64,000 bases of DNA, from contig JAJNNX010000038.1 in assembly GCA_023159155.1 (NCBI GenBank), forward strand, positions 62,001 through 126,000. Reading direction: 5' to 3'. Source of the stretch: Ustulina deusta. Its lineage: Eukaryota; Ascomycota; Sordariomycetes; Xylariales; Xylariaceae. The translations under genes were made by a program, and so were the position numbers. The stretch's first letter is position 1. Every line of letters begins with the position of its first letter. The notes below the pieces were generated by a model. That model saw only the letters and a program-made list of their open reading frames with translations. It was not told the DNA's origin and did not search any database. This document shows positions 1-11,875 of this stretch, in pieces.

Positions 1-3000
1 TCTGCTCCGTGACAGCTCGCAATTATCGAAAGCACATCTATTTGTTTCCCGAACTTCTCATTCGGTAGTTAGGTAACTGTCACGTCTGACATGGATGCCC
101 TTCAACAAACCCTTCACTCTCGATTCCGTCATTCGTCGGCAGCGTTCTTCAGTTCTTGGCCTGGCACGTAGGTTGAGTGTGTAGCGAAGTAGTATGAGTG
201 AGAAAAGAGTAGGTCGCTTGAAATAAGGGGCGAATAGCTCTCGCTACAGAAAACATAAAAACACTAAAAATATTACGGCGTTGCCTTGACATTCGTATTC
301 GATTTAAAATTTTTGCATTCAACTCTTGATCGCCTAGTCTCCCAATATTAATTGTTCCAATTACCTATGCTAGGAAGTGTAAGGTTCGGCCTATCTCCTA
401 CTCTAGTTAGTATAAGTGCCCCTTTGTATTGGCGCGACCCACTTGAGGTTACCCACTTCAATAGGCAGCCGTGAATGAACCCCGCCGTCGCGCTAGGAGC
501 ATGTGGGATGTGGAATGTGGGGCGGTTATTATCCAAGGGAGACGGTAACCTAGGTATATCTATCTCGTAACTCGGATGGCCCGAAGCGGAGTCGAGGGTA
601 GGTGTAGCACGGCTCCGCTTGTATTGGAGATATCGGATCAACACGATTGGTCTTTGAGAGGGCGCAAAAAGTTGCTGTAGGTATTATCTATGGGTCTGTA
701 TGGGGACCCCTCTGAGTGGGTGTTTACATGTAGTGTGGTGTAGTAGTGATCCTGTGTCCTGAAGTGAGGCGGTCCCACGCCAGCGGACTTCCTTTCCGCT
801 CTACCGCGCGGCTACTTCTACTAGGAGGTTGTGCCAAGAGCTCGTACCAAGGGTAGGGGTCTTGCGAGGGGTAGGGCTCCTTCGAGGGGTAATACCTAGG
901 GAATAGGTAGTGTAGATCTTACCCATTCTCAGGACCGCATGCACTACTGTAGATGGGTAGAGGGTATCAATCCAAGAGTAGCGGAAGGAACAAATGAGTG
1001 TAGTCAGGGTTCGTATTATCTGCATACTGACCGATTCACTGTAGGGCTCATCCGTCATGTATAACAGATAATGCTAATGTCAGATATTGATCGGACAGGT
1101 TGGAAAGCCGCCCGGCTTGGAAATAGAGATACAAGAACATCGCTGCCACTCACTTGCGTGAAATATGAATGATACCGTAGATCTTTTCTGCCGAGGTGGC
1201 GAGATGAGGCGAGGGGAAAGTAGTAGGTAAGGATACAAAATACGAGATGCTTGTTTAGTGCATCGAAGGTCCAATCAAGACTCTAGTGGATATCAGAATA
1301 TGCAGGGTCTTGATGAGACGGCGTGGAGGTGATATCGGACCATACCGAGTTGACTATACTACACTAGACTAGCTACCGATTCTTGATGCCAGCTCGCTTC
1401 AACATGCTCACTGCCCGCCGCCATAGGTATCCTAATTGGCTAACGCCAGCAAGTCTACTGTCCACTAACATATGCCTTTTTTTTTTTTTTTGTCATGAGG
1501 TTTTATGTTTGAAACTAGATATACCATGATAGGTCTAGATAGAGAATTCTACCCTAGTAGCCTCATCTACTGGACTACTTCACTGGTACCACGGTTGTTA
1601 CCAGAGAGTGAGAAACGAAGTGTCAGACTGTATCAACCTAACCAATGACGGCTGGGCCAGGGCTGTTTGGCGTAGTCATGTTTGCAGACTTCTAGATACC
1701 TTCTAGATACCCATGTTAGTTCATACCAAGGTTGTGAATACAGGCGGAAATATAGCATTTATGAAGATGTTTTGCTTCCGGAAATAGCTTGGTAATTAGA
1801 CTGAGACCACTGGCAACAGAGGGCCAATCTGCCTGTGTGTGTATGTCTACTGTAGAGAAACGAAGATGAATCAAGCTTTCTTGGGGGTTCGCATTGCAAT
1901 ACTCTAGATTCTTGATAGAATGAGCCTCACATGAAATAAGGCCGAGTGTGTTCTCAACGTAGAGTCGTTTGTATAAGAGTCATAGATGTTGGAGAATATT
2001 TTCCACAGAAAAGCATTTAACTAACAATGTCCGAATAAGAACCTTTCATTAAGGATGAGTCCTGCTAACCACTACTCTGTAGTAGTTTTATTGTGATCAA
2101 TAGATATTCCCATTAACCTTTTTGTGACCCGCAAATAGCGAATTTGAATTTTCGGCATCTATGTAAGCTGATAGTATGGTAGAGTTCTCATGCCCCCAAA
2201 AGTCCGGTTCCAGATTAACTCCACCGGACACCTAGATGTGGATTCGAGGGCATGATCTAGCCACCAAATGAGGCCAATTACATGATGCCACCTTCACGAC
2301 TTCCGGAATGGGAGAATTTCCACCTGGTTGGGTCGCAAACCGTTGCCCTGTCGAAGTAGAGTGTGTCAACTTGATGTGGCTTAACGCGTTGAAAAAAGGC
2401 ACTCAACACCAAGGAAAGGAGAAAAATGACGGCGGTAGTTCACACCCATCATTAATTACTGCGTTGAATTGGGTTGTATTCAGTGATGATCCCTTGATCC
2501 CCCAATTTACATCGTACGTGATTTCCATCAGGAAGTGTAGGGACAGCCTATCTCCGAGTGTAAGGGCAAGGTGTGTACCCCATATACATGAGCCGTCGCA
2601 TTCTCCGCTTCCATGTGCAACCGGTAAAGATGCGGAATATGGAGTTTGGCCCTATTCTCAAGTGCTAATTCATAAAACATGGCCCAACTAGTATAGGTAG
2701 GTAGGTTACTAAAAATATCAGGGAACTAAAATAATAATAGATATTTGGAAGTAAATCTATTCGAGGCTATCAAGCCCTACTAGTACAGTGTTCGTTATGC
2801 CCGAAGGATTATGTCGGTAGAACGAAATATCCGCCTTAGGTAATAATGGTCTGCGAGATCCAAGTTGGTGATGATTTAGGGCGGGCTAATCAGTTTATTA
2901 TCGTACAGGAAATGGCATTGGGATTGCGCTGGTCGTGTATTATACCAGGAATCGTTCGCGGGAGGCCTCTGCAGCCCTGCGCATCAATGTTGCTGTCCAA

Positions 3001-4124
3001 CATGAACCTCGGCCTCTTTTTTAGGGCTCCATGTGCGTATTTAAGCGAAGCGCGAAGCTGGGTGGCGTAATAGATGATGCAATACCTATACCTTGATGTC
3101 CGAGCTTATCTTGGAATGGGTTTGGATCGCGGCAACGTGAAGTAACAGATTTGTGACAGACTGAATGATGACTTAGCGGCTCGAGGCCAGCGTAGGCCAT
3201 CATAAGGTACTTATATGTACTCAGGTACCTAGTGGACATGGATGGGTCCAACCCACCAAAACCTCCATACTTTGTGAGTATTGGGTATAGTGCAGTTTGA
3301 CCCCCGCATGCGACGTTTCTAGCTTCTATACTTGTGGGGAATTAAATCTTGACCACTCCAAGGGATTCTTTGGGACGCTGCTGCACGGCGCCAGACAAGG
3401 AGGTGCGCCTTAGGATCTGTAATATGTATGTACTTGGGTAGTAGGGTAGCGTCAGCAGAGATACTATAGATACACTCTTGGTTCAGCAGCATACTAACTT
3501 AGGGTATCTACCTAGAGCACCTATAAACTATCTAGATAGAGGAAGGTTAAACCTTGGAACCTTATAGGCATAGGCACTGCCTTGAGCATTCAAGTCAAGC
3601 TCAAGCTTGAACAAGTTCGCCATTACATGTGTTTCCCAACCAAATCCTGCGCACTACCCGATGCTGCTTGATCACAGCTGCACTCGAGCCTGCGGGAGGT
3701 CGGCTGTCAAATCACACCGCCCACATCTCTCCCGGGGCACCCTTGTCGGCTTATGGCCCTTGCTGCAGCAACCATACTACATATACACTAGCATCGTACC
3801 CGCCTGCCCAGATAGCATGCTCATGTTATTACATGAGTCCAGCACAATGTTGGGGGAGACACTGGAAGGCAGCTGCAAGGACAGCGATCAGTATCGAATC
3901 TTTGAAGGGGGACGACACAGGCAGTAAATAGAGGCGCCCGGCAAACCTAAACAAGGGGCTGACGCAAACGTAATACAGCTTAAAACTATCCTATATATGC
4001 CTCGGTGTGTGCTGGATAATCCGTCGACGCTTGACATTGCTCGCTACCATCACGACAGCCTACTCTACCATCCAGGCACATCGCCGAGGCCTCCCGCACC
4101 CTTCGATATGAAGTAATTCCGGAT
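1..4124. other. Gene-poor AT-rich region with repeat relics
   Basis: No convincing gene is visible over about 4.1 kb. Every reading frame is short and none shows a recognisable motif. The DNA is AT-rich with many TA-rich stop-generating codons, as expected of RIP-mutated fungal repeats. Segments near 373-400 and 2531-2570 share a related sequence with 8990-9035 (see findings). A T-run sits at 1477-1491. The last few hundred bases are the probable promoter and 5' leader of the bZIP gene. Confidence 0.55.
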
Positions 4125-5016
4125 ATGAATCAGATCAACAATGCCTCCTACTCTGACTTCGTCTCTCCTGTTCCCTATTATACCACCCACGACGCGGATG
4201 CCCATTTTTGGGACCTTAAGCTACAACATTCCTCCTTTCCCGAGAGCCCTACGACTGGATCGGTAAGCCTTGGTTATTGATAATTCACCAAGATTGGATT
4301 GCAGCCTCTCACAAATACTTCGCAGCATGAGTCTCCCTATCTGCGGGATAGTCCCGTCCCCGAGCCGAGAGGACAGACGAACGACGAAACATCGCCCCAG
4401 TCATTCCAATCAGTCCAAACAACTCAATCAGCCCAATCATCTCAGCCCACCCAGACCAAGCCACCGGAAACGCCCCTTAAACCAAAACGGAGACGAGAAA
4501 ACAGATACAAGAATGCACCGCCATCCGTTATTTCTGTGAGAAATTCCACCCAGGTGCTCGTCACGGACAGCAGAAGTAGCTGACACGATATTTCCCTCGA
4601 AGCGCCGAAGGGCTCAGAATCGAGCATCTCAACGAGCGGTGAGTTGTTCTATCCCGCCTTTAGATGCCTTGACAAGTACGAGCATTTTTTTAAAAATCCT
4701 TTTTGAACTATCATCTTGTCTCGGGGGCTTTCTACGCTTCTGACCCACTCGCACGTAACGGCTAACCCAAGTGTTGCAGTATAGGGAGAGAAAAGACCAG
4801 CGCATCAAAGACCTCGAAGAGAATATTGAGGAACTACGGAAGGTAAACGAAGACCTCCGTCATGCGTATGAAGATGCCCGGAGACAGATTTTGATGCTCC
4901 AGACTCAACAACAGAATGCATTATGGTCGCCTGATATGGCATGGGACCCTGCTATGGCATTTCCCCCGCCAGGGGATGGAGGATTTTTTGGCGGTGAGCA
5001 CCCCAACTTCTTGTAG
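4125..5016 (+). CDS. Yap-like bZIP transcription factor
   Basis: Nuclear DNA-binding regulator of the fungal AP-1/Yap-like bZIP family, 213 aa in this model. Exons: 4125-4262, 4305-4535, 4603-4638 and 4780-5016. Reading phase agrees at all three introns (42, 67 and 141 nt), and each begins GTRAG-like and ends AG. The basic region starts RRRAQNRASQRAYRERK (residues 124-140). It carries the N-x2-[AS]-x-[QA]-x-[AR]-[FY]-R signature and is followed by a leucine-zipper-like heptad region (IKDLEENIEELRKVNEDL). The N-terminus is Ser/Thr/Pro/Gln-rich; the C-terminus is short and has no cysteine-rich redox domain, unlike Yap1/Pap1. The first in-frame ATG (4125) was taken as start. The first intron is unusually short, so the N-terminal junction is the weakest part. 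The size and basic region resemble small Yap-like factors that influence secondary metabolism or stress response, but orthology is not proven. Confidence 0.85.
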
Positions 5017-5164
5017 GCTGATGGGGGCGTTGGCAAGATCATCAATTGAACGGTACAAACTGGGAAAGAAAGCCAGATTGCTACAAACCGGAACCCTTCT
5101 TGTTTGAATATGCAAACAAAACATGTTCATCCTACCCTTCCCACAAGTTTCTACTGTTAGAGAT

Positions 5165-5262
5165 ACGAGAAATTACAGAGACACGAGAAATGACAAAGAC
5201 ACGAAATGACAAAGACACGAGAAATGACAAGGCGCGGGAAATGACAAGACACGAGAAATGAC
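5165..5262. repeat. Short tandem repeat, about 18-nt unit
   Basis: Six imperfect head-to-tail copies of a unit close to ACGAGAAATGACAAAGAC begin at 5165, 5183, 5201 (2 nt shorter), 5217, 5234 and 5251 (partial). It lies about 150 nt past the bZIP stop codon, probably in or just beyond its 3' untranslated region. Confidence 0.85.
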
Positions 5263-5277
5263 TATTGTCATTGCACG

Positions 5278-5331
5278 AAGAGGGAAATTCTATCTGCAAA
5301 ACGCCACTGGCGCAGATAGAACTTCCCTCTT
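5278..5331. repeat. Near-perfect 20-bp inverted repeat (hairpin)
   Basis: Arms 5278-5297 and 5312-5331 pair at 19 of 20 positions around a 14-nt loop. The 3' arm runs straight into a T-rich tract. In RNA this would be a strong stem-loop, downstream of the bZIP gene. It could be a transcript 3' structure, a small-RNA precursor or the remains of a miniature inverted-repeat element; the sequence alone does not decide. Confidence 0.8.
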
Positions 5332-5998
5332 TTTTGCGTATGGCCATTTCATCACGGTGTTCCCCCTCTCAAAGCCTTTAAGCAACTGCACACAATCAAG
5401 TTTGAAAGGTAAATAAGTCAACTACTGAACAACAATAGCGCTTTTAGGAACCGAATGCGAAATACTAGATCGCTCACCAAGTAGGATATCGGTAAGGTAT
5501 AATGCATCGGTTCTATTTATTCCATGCCATATTTATAGAAGCTCAGACACTGTAATAGGCCGATATCGGTCCAGAATACCTCGAAAGAAGAATGGTATTC
5601 CCGTCAGCGGATGCCGTCACCCTATCTCCGGGACCGAAGATAACGGTTGGAGATGCCGACTGACCATGCCATGGCACCAAACTACACGGGTGACCGCACA
5701 GGCCAAGATTCATCAACCATCCTATATAATTTAGCGGTCCAAATTCTGCAAGCAGCATAAAACTTCCCCTTTTGGGATTCAACAATCGCCGTTTCTGGTA
5801 TCACCAAAACAGTAAGGACTCTGACAGGCCAACGGGTCCTTAAAGGAAAGGGAATCATACTGAATTACCCAGGCGAGCGACATGAAAATACATGTGCACC
5901 GCCACTAGGTTTGAGCATCATGCAAGCTTATTCGGACCGAGAGTTGGCGGTGAAAAAGCGGTATGACCATCAAGAACTTGGTCATCTAAGTGGGCAGG

Positions 5999-6110
5999 TA
6001 AGGGAAAGCACAGTCAGATTCCTACTGTATTTAGTTGGCCACTCTACGGCTAGGACCCCTCCATTTACAATACAACATCTTTTTGGCCGTCGAAGCCACT
6101 TTTTATCTAT
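5999..6110 (+). repeat. Dispersed repeat, copy 1
   Basis: About 110 bases resemble 26610-26735 in the same orientation, including an identical 32-nt core (6057-6088 versus 26677-26708). No coding capacity is visible. Probably the end of a degenerate transposable element. Confidence 0.7.
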
Positions 6111-7993
6111 GCTGCGGATTTGATGCCCCACGAGCTATGCTGAACTGTCGATCATGTCTCCAGATTTCAATTTATACATATTGAAACCTAATGATTCACC
6201 TAAGATTACTCCGTTGCTAGGACTTCGGGCGAAGAAGTGTGTTTTCGTAGATAAGTATTCCACTGTCGTCCTAACCCTTTGGACGTCGCAGATGCATCGA
6301 AGTCAGAGGTAGTCGTGGCCATTTCTACATGGAAGTACTTTGCGGAACATTTATAACCTAACTACCTACATATTGGAAGTTATGCTATTGGTAGTCTTGG
6401 TTACTTCAATGCATGCACCTCTATTGCATTAGTTTACAGCAGGGGGTAATTAGCGGTCCACCTTGATACCTGTAGGGTTGCCGGGTCGATCTGGCCGCGA
6501 GGGCGGGAATGCTTCCTGCATACAACTTAAGCTGGAAGAAACTTGGCATATGACCTCGGATATGATTCACAAGAGCATATCCGGATAGAAGAAACCGGTT
6601 ATTAAACATTTTTTTAACAACGCAAGGCAACCGCTGCCGCGCAATAACAGTATGTATAGTCCGTCATAACCTTGATTACCTTGGTCTCACACTTATTTAG
6701 TAGTACTTGGATGGTTAGGTTAATATAGATCACGTAGGCCTCCCTCCTCGAGGCCACTATATCTTGTAACACTGATCACTTTCACTCCGCAGATACATTT
6801 CTCGAATCTTCCGTTAGATACCCGAAATAGAAGGGATGGCCGGAATCGTAAGGCGGTGGACAAGCTATCATTATGCAGTTCCGTGTATCAAACGGACCTG
6901 CAATTTTCAGACAATGGAGACAAAGCAGGCAATACATTAATGTATATCTGTAAGAAGCCGGTCATCAAGGTGCTATCAAACAGAAATGCAATACCTTGTC
7001 CATGTCCAGCAGAATCTCAGCCTCCGCCTTGGATACCTCCCACGAGACCGTGGCTACGGACGTGCTGCTAATCGATCCCTTAGATTTACTTCTTTTCGTC
7101 TGTCTGCCTACATATGTCAACATTTACATACATAGCGCCGGGGAATAGCCCAGATTTCGCGGCCACCATGTACGGCTTAACTTTTATGTACCCCTACGGG
7201 TTTAATTTGGGAAATAATTAGCGGGAAACTGTTCTCACGGAGGTGTGGAGTTGCGATCAATCGAAGGAGGGGGACCAGTGCATATTCCAGGAGTGATCGC
7301 CAGAAGTGTATTTAGACGATCTCGAGTCTAAGTTCGAGTTACAACATGGGAGATAAAAACAAGCTATTTATATATAGGGTCCATCGGAGTACCATTGATC
7401 CGATCTCATGGATCCCTTGGATCCACTTCTCCGTGGCAACCGTAGGCTATTATGTAAAGATGTACGATATAAGAAATAGCCTCTTTTAACGCTAAATTCC
7501 AATTCATCTATTCCCCAAGTTTACTACTCCCAGGCCACCGTTTTCCCAATGCTTGAGGTCCTGGGACATGACAGCCTGCGAGGCGCTATATTGCCTTCCA
7601 CGCAACGATGAAGTTAATATATAAACAGATCATAGGGTCAACCAATGTGAGATGCAGAGTATATCGTGTCAGGGTCACGTGACTCGTAACCCCTGGTCCA
7701 GGACGAGAGAGAGAAGGTCCCCTTCTCTCTTCTCCCCATTTCTACACTAGGTCAGGAGTCGCTCGAAGAGTGCTAGTTTCGTAACAGGTGGTTCGGACTG
7801 ATGTCTGGGCCGCGTCGGCGGGTTGAGCGACTCCCGCCAACCGGGCAGAGCTGCAGATGAAAGAACGGCTGACCGAGTAGGAATTAGTCAATCTATCAAT
7901 TAACTAATCATTACTAAACCCCCACCTGGGTAAACAGATTATAATGATCTAAGTCAAGCTACAAGAAAGAAGAGGGAGACAGAACTATACTAT

Positions 7994-8822
7994 CTAATAC
8001 TCGAGGACAGAATCTCGCTTGCTACTTGTATCGCTCTGGAAATGCCACCAATATGGGGACGGGTGTGACACACCACAAGCGACCCTCGTAGCTCTAAACT
8101 TCCTATTGGCGACCTCATACTCGGCATCATCTAGGTTAACCCAAACACCGCTCTTGGGGTCATATATTAATGCTTCAACCTGACCGTCTGTTTTTCTTAT
8201 GTAGATAGCCCTAATAGCAAAAAATAGGTCGTCTGATCTCTTGACTTGCTTGTGCGGCTTATATGTGTCCTCGAATCGGGGTCTCTTAGCTAACATATGT
8301 TACAATTCAGTAAAACTGATGCTAAGTTGGTTAACTTCGGGATTATTATATTGCAGACTTACTCTTTGCTACTTCCAGTATAGCAATTGCTGCTGCTGCT
8401 ATCCAACTCTGTAAGCAACGAAAGATCGTTGTGAAGTCTGCTATTTTCGGGTAGGTGGCGGTCAGCGTCTACAAACCGGTTGGCTGCAGCCGGCGTATTA
8501 TCTCGAGAGAAAGTTGTAGAAGAGACTCGACTGCCTCTCCGAACTGGCTTCTCTCTGCCATCGCTAATCGTCTAGCATCGTCGAGAGTCTTGTCATCCGG
8601 AGCCGTACTGCCTGAATCCCAGAAGTCAAAGCCAGCAGCACGTTGTAACGGTGGGACGGTTTCCTTGCCGGGGTCGGCTGTGTAGTTGCCATAAGTTAGA
8701 TTTGGTCGTGCTGGTACGGCGTTCTCATCTCCACCGGCCTGCTCGCCAAGCGTGTCTGATCCATCAGTTCCAAGCGGCTTTCCGCCGTCAACCGAGAAGG
8801 TTCTATTTTTCCTTATGCGCAA
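7994..8822 (-). pseudogene. Unidentified broken gene, minus strand
   Basis: Two coding-like segments lie on the minus strand. The upstream one (8469-8822, 117 residues, hydrophilic, beginning MRIRKNRTFSVDGGKP) stops at TAG 8469. Just after that stop, a frame shifted relative to it stays open for about 40 more codons, as if one or two bases were lost near 8470. A GTAAGT donor-like site follows. The downstream segment (7994-8296, 100 residues) begins MLAKRPRFEDTYKPHKQ. I do not recognise either and they may not be one gene. This island is more GC-rich than the flanking repeats, which favours a real but decayed gene or transposon ORF. Confidence 0.3.
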
Positions 8823-11095
8823 TATAGCCGCTATAAACCTGCTATACGGCCAACACCCATCAACCTAGCTAGGACTCTCAGTATAGAACACCACGTTCAC
8901 TATATTTTATCTAGTTTTTATTCTTGAATTCAATCACATTCTATTATAATCAGGATAGTCCTCAAATAAGTAATTTAGTTTTTGTACATGGAATTGTAAA
9001 GTCGGCCTACCTCTATATACAAGGGCAAGGTGAGTACTAAAGTGGAGTGGGATAAGTATAGGGGTCACAAAAAGGAAGATCGCTTGGTTGACACAATATG
9101 AGTAGTCTTAATCGTAGGTCTTATACAAGACTAAATCTTGGAGAAAAGAACAATCTCGGATGGTATAGGAACGAATGTAATTAATGTGTGGCATAGGTAG
9201 TGTAGATAAAGGAGTTTTATTCCCTAAGGTGTGCCATACTCCAATTCCTAACAATAGATGGCTAATTAAGGGGTTATATAGCCACTTTATAGGTATACAA
9301 GTCAGGTATATAGTTAATACTATTTATCTAACTAGCTAGTTTCTCTATATTAAATTCTTTTAATTTTTTTAAAAAAGATTCTTTGGCTACTTAGCAAGGT
9401 ATAGGGAAAGCTAAGATAAGAGAACAAAGGCCACCTATACTCGTCTTTATACCTGGTTTAAACATAGTATAAGAGATACTGCCAGATATTTTACTCGGTA
9501 CGATATATTACGATGGAAGGAAAGCAAAAGTTCAAGTAATCAGAACCAAAGGCTACGGGAACGTCATAGTTCAGTATCACATTTGAAAGAACTTTCTATC
9601 AGAACAGATGGCATAGACTCCTTCTTTATTAACAGTTACTGGATTGTAGTTATTTAACTTAGTTTTGAACTGTTTCTATAGAGCTTTCTAATCTACGCCA
9701 GCGTCTCTAGGAGTCCACCTACTTAGCTGACGGTCAGCCCCTTCTACTACCGCATGCTGAAAAGCTCAAGTCATTCACCGTTCGGGTATTGTCAAATTAT
9801 TTGGGTCAGGGCTTAATCGATAAGTGGTCGTATTGTAGTGTTAAGGGAAACCATGGTACATGGTTATGGTCGCTGCTATTAAATCAACATTGGTAACGGA
9901 CTTTAAGTATCATCCACGCCAAGACGATCAAGTAACCGGAATCTGATGCATAAGTGACCTTTTCATGGCAAGATTCTAGCCCTATCTCTAAATAAGACAA
10001 ATACCTTGCTGGCAATACCCCTGCCCAAGAGACCCGAGGCCAATATTTTTATCGGGGACAGGAACAAAAAATGCTTTCAGTTTGGTTTTTCGTGAAGACA
10101 AGTCTTATGTGATGCTCATTGATGGGTTCAAATATCTTGAATTGAACCCTTTCGCAGCTGTTCTTCCCGAAGATCAAGTACAGACCTCCACTAGGCATCC
10201 ATGTAACTATCAATGACATGAATGATTAGTATCCTTTTTCTGATTAATAGAGGTTAGAGTGGTCATACCCGAAAGGACAATCCCCAACGGCGCTATTCCA
10301 TGGTCAGCTCAAGCCATCTAATTAGTATTAACTTGCAATTCTACGTACTTGACTTCTGCTTCATGCGCAAGGCATCCTCCCAGATGAGATCTAAGTAAGA
10401 CTAGTTAGTGGGAGGTTTTCGTGTTTTCGTTCTCAACTGGTTATCCCTACATCTGTGGGCTTCTTGCCTCTTTTTGGCGGTTAATGATGCTAGTGTTCTC
10501 TGTTACAGGCAAGGCCGAGGCGACTCCGCCAAGGATGATTAGGGAGATTGAAAAAATGCGCAAGTGCATGGTGAATTGTGGAATTTTTTGGTACGTGGTC
10601 AGATGTAGAATTAATAACAATGATCTAAAGAGCAATAAAAATAGGGGAACTAGATGAAGGGGGAGTAAGGTATATTTATAATGCTAATGTCCTTGTGAAT
10701 AATCTGAGTAATACCCGGCATACTCGTAGCCGTGTTTTCTACGTGTGGGAGAAAGAGCAATGGCTCCAAGAATCTGTTTGTTGAGATACATGTGCTGATG
10801 CATGTCTTCTAAGCATTTTGCCGCATAATTAATGACTTCGCCGCAAGATCCTGTGCCGGAAGAGGGTCCGAAGAGGGAACTAGCCTGTCTCATTGAGGTT
10901 ACATTGCGTTCTTGACGTCTATACTACCCCGGTGCTTTTCTGTTCAAGCTTTGACACTTATGTGGCTCAGGTTACGTAGGATGCACGCCATAGGCCTACA
11001 AGGCAAGGGGATTGGCACATGCCCTCTGATAGTGTGTAACAGAAGCAGTCATATTTCGGATACTACCGTAAAACAATAGACCTCCCACCGGCCGT
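8823..11095. other. AT-rich gene-poor region
   Basis: No gene with a recognisable domain. The 8880-9700 stretch is strongly AT-rich with stops in all frames; 8990-9035 is a relic of the repeat also found near 373 and 2531. A short minus-strand reading frame ending at 10447 has an N-terminus like a signal peptide (MHLRIFSISLIILGG, then A-L-P), but it is only about 40 residues from that Met, so a secreted-peptide gene there is speculative. Confidence 0.5.
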
Positions 11096-11875
11096 TTAGA
11101 CATATTTCTGCCACGGTGCCTTGTCCACCAAAGCACTATAATCATGACCAGCAGGTCGCCACATCAGGGAGACACGTAGATCTTCTGCTGCATACTCCTG
11201 GTACTTTGTACTGGGATCCTGAACTGTAACGTCGGGGCGGAGACTGTCGACGTTACCATACCCGAGTTTCTCGTAGATATGCACTGCAAAAGGAACCGAT
11301 TCGATGCAAGATTCGATTCCAAGCTCATCGGCTTTCTGCTTACCCCAATTCATCAAAATTGTTGCCACACCGTGTCGGCGGTGTTCCTGGGCAACGGCCA
11401 GCTGTTCCAACTCTACTTTCGGTGTTAGCGGAACATTATCTCTCCGCATCCCGACCGTATTGGGTCACTCACCGACATGTGGCCGCGTCATTCTCTCCTT
11501 CATGAAGCCTTTGAGGCTTGTTACTAGTTTTCCTGCAAAGACTTTCTCCTCGGACCCCTCTGGGTGCCAATGGGCTTCGATGGGTTTTTGCGCTTCTCCT
11601 GGGTTGTCGATCCGCTCGCGGATCTCCCATTCGGCTGCTCCAACGATCTTTCCTGTCTCCGTGTCCGTGACTTTGAACCAGTGAAGGGTGTCAAGTTGGT
11701 TCCAATGCTTCACGGTCTTCTGTTTTGCAGCTTCAATCATGGCTTCAACCGTGGTGTGGACTGGCATGAACCATTTGTGTAGTGGATTGTAAGGCTCCTC
11801 AAAGGCGGTATGAAGCATAAACAGAATCTCACCAAAATCCTTCGGATCTGTTACCTCTTGGAGCAGATAGGGCAT
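11096..11875 (-). CDS. GNAT-family N-acetyltransferase
   Basis: Predicted acetyl-CoA-dependent acyltransferase, 240 aa. Exons (minus strand) 11875-11473 and 11415-11096, with a 57-nt intron: GTGAGT donor, GCTAAC branch point, AAAG acceptor; phase 1 is kept and joins MTRPHV to ELEQLAV. The C-terminal half carries the GNAT acetyl-CoA-binding core: a beta strand (LEQLAV) followed by HRRHGVATILM, the Q/R-x-x-G-x-A pyrophosphate-binding signature, at about residues 135-155. Another strand-helix (VPFAVHIYEKLGYG) follows, typical of the last part of the fold. The N-terminal half (EEPYNPLHKWFMP) resembles the substrate-side region of fungal GNATs of unknown substrate. It lies about 1.1 kb from, and divergent to, the UstYa-like gene. 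Substrate unknown. Confidence 0.85.

Larger units (their letters stand above)
5017..7993. other. Intergenic region with tandem repeat, hairpin and repeat relics
   Basis: No gene is supported. The stretch holds an 18-nt tandem repeat (5165-5262), a long inverted repeat (5278-5331) and one copy of a dispersed element (about 5999-6110). A short GAGA/TCTC hairpin lies near 7705-7730. Much of the rest is AT-rich and stop-dense. Confidence 0.5.

Noticed and set aside
10447..10635. Small secreted protein candidate
   Set aside because: Good signal-peptide-like start, but only about 20 residues follow and no plausible second exon keeps an open frame.
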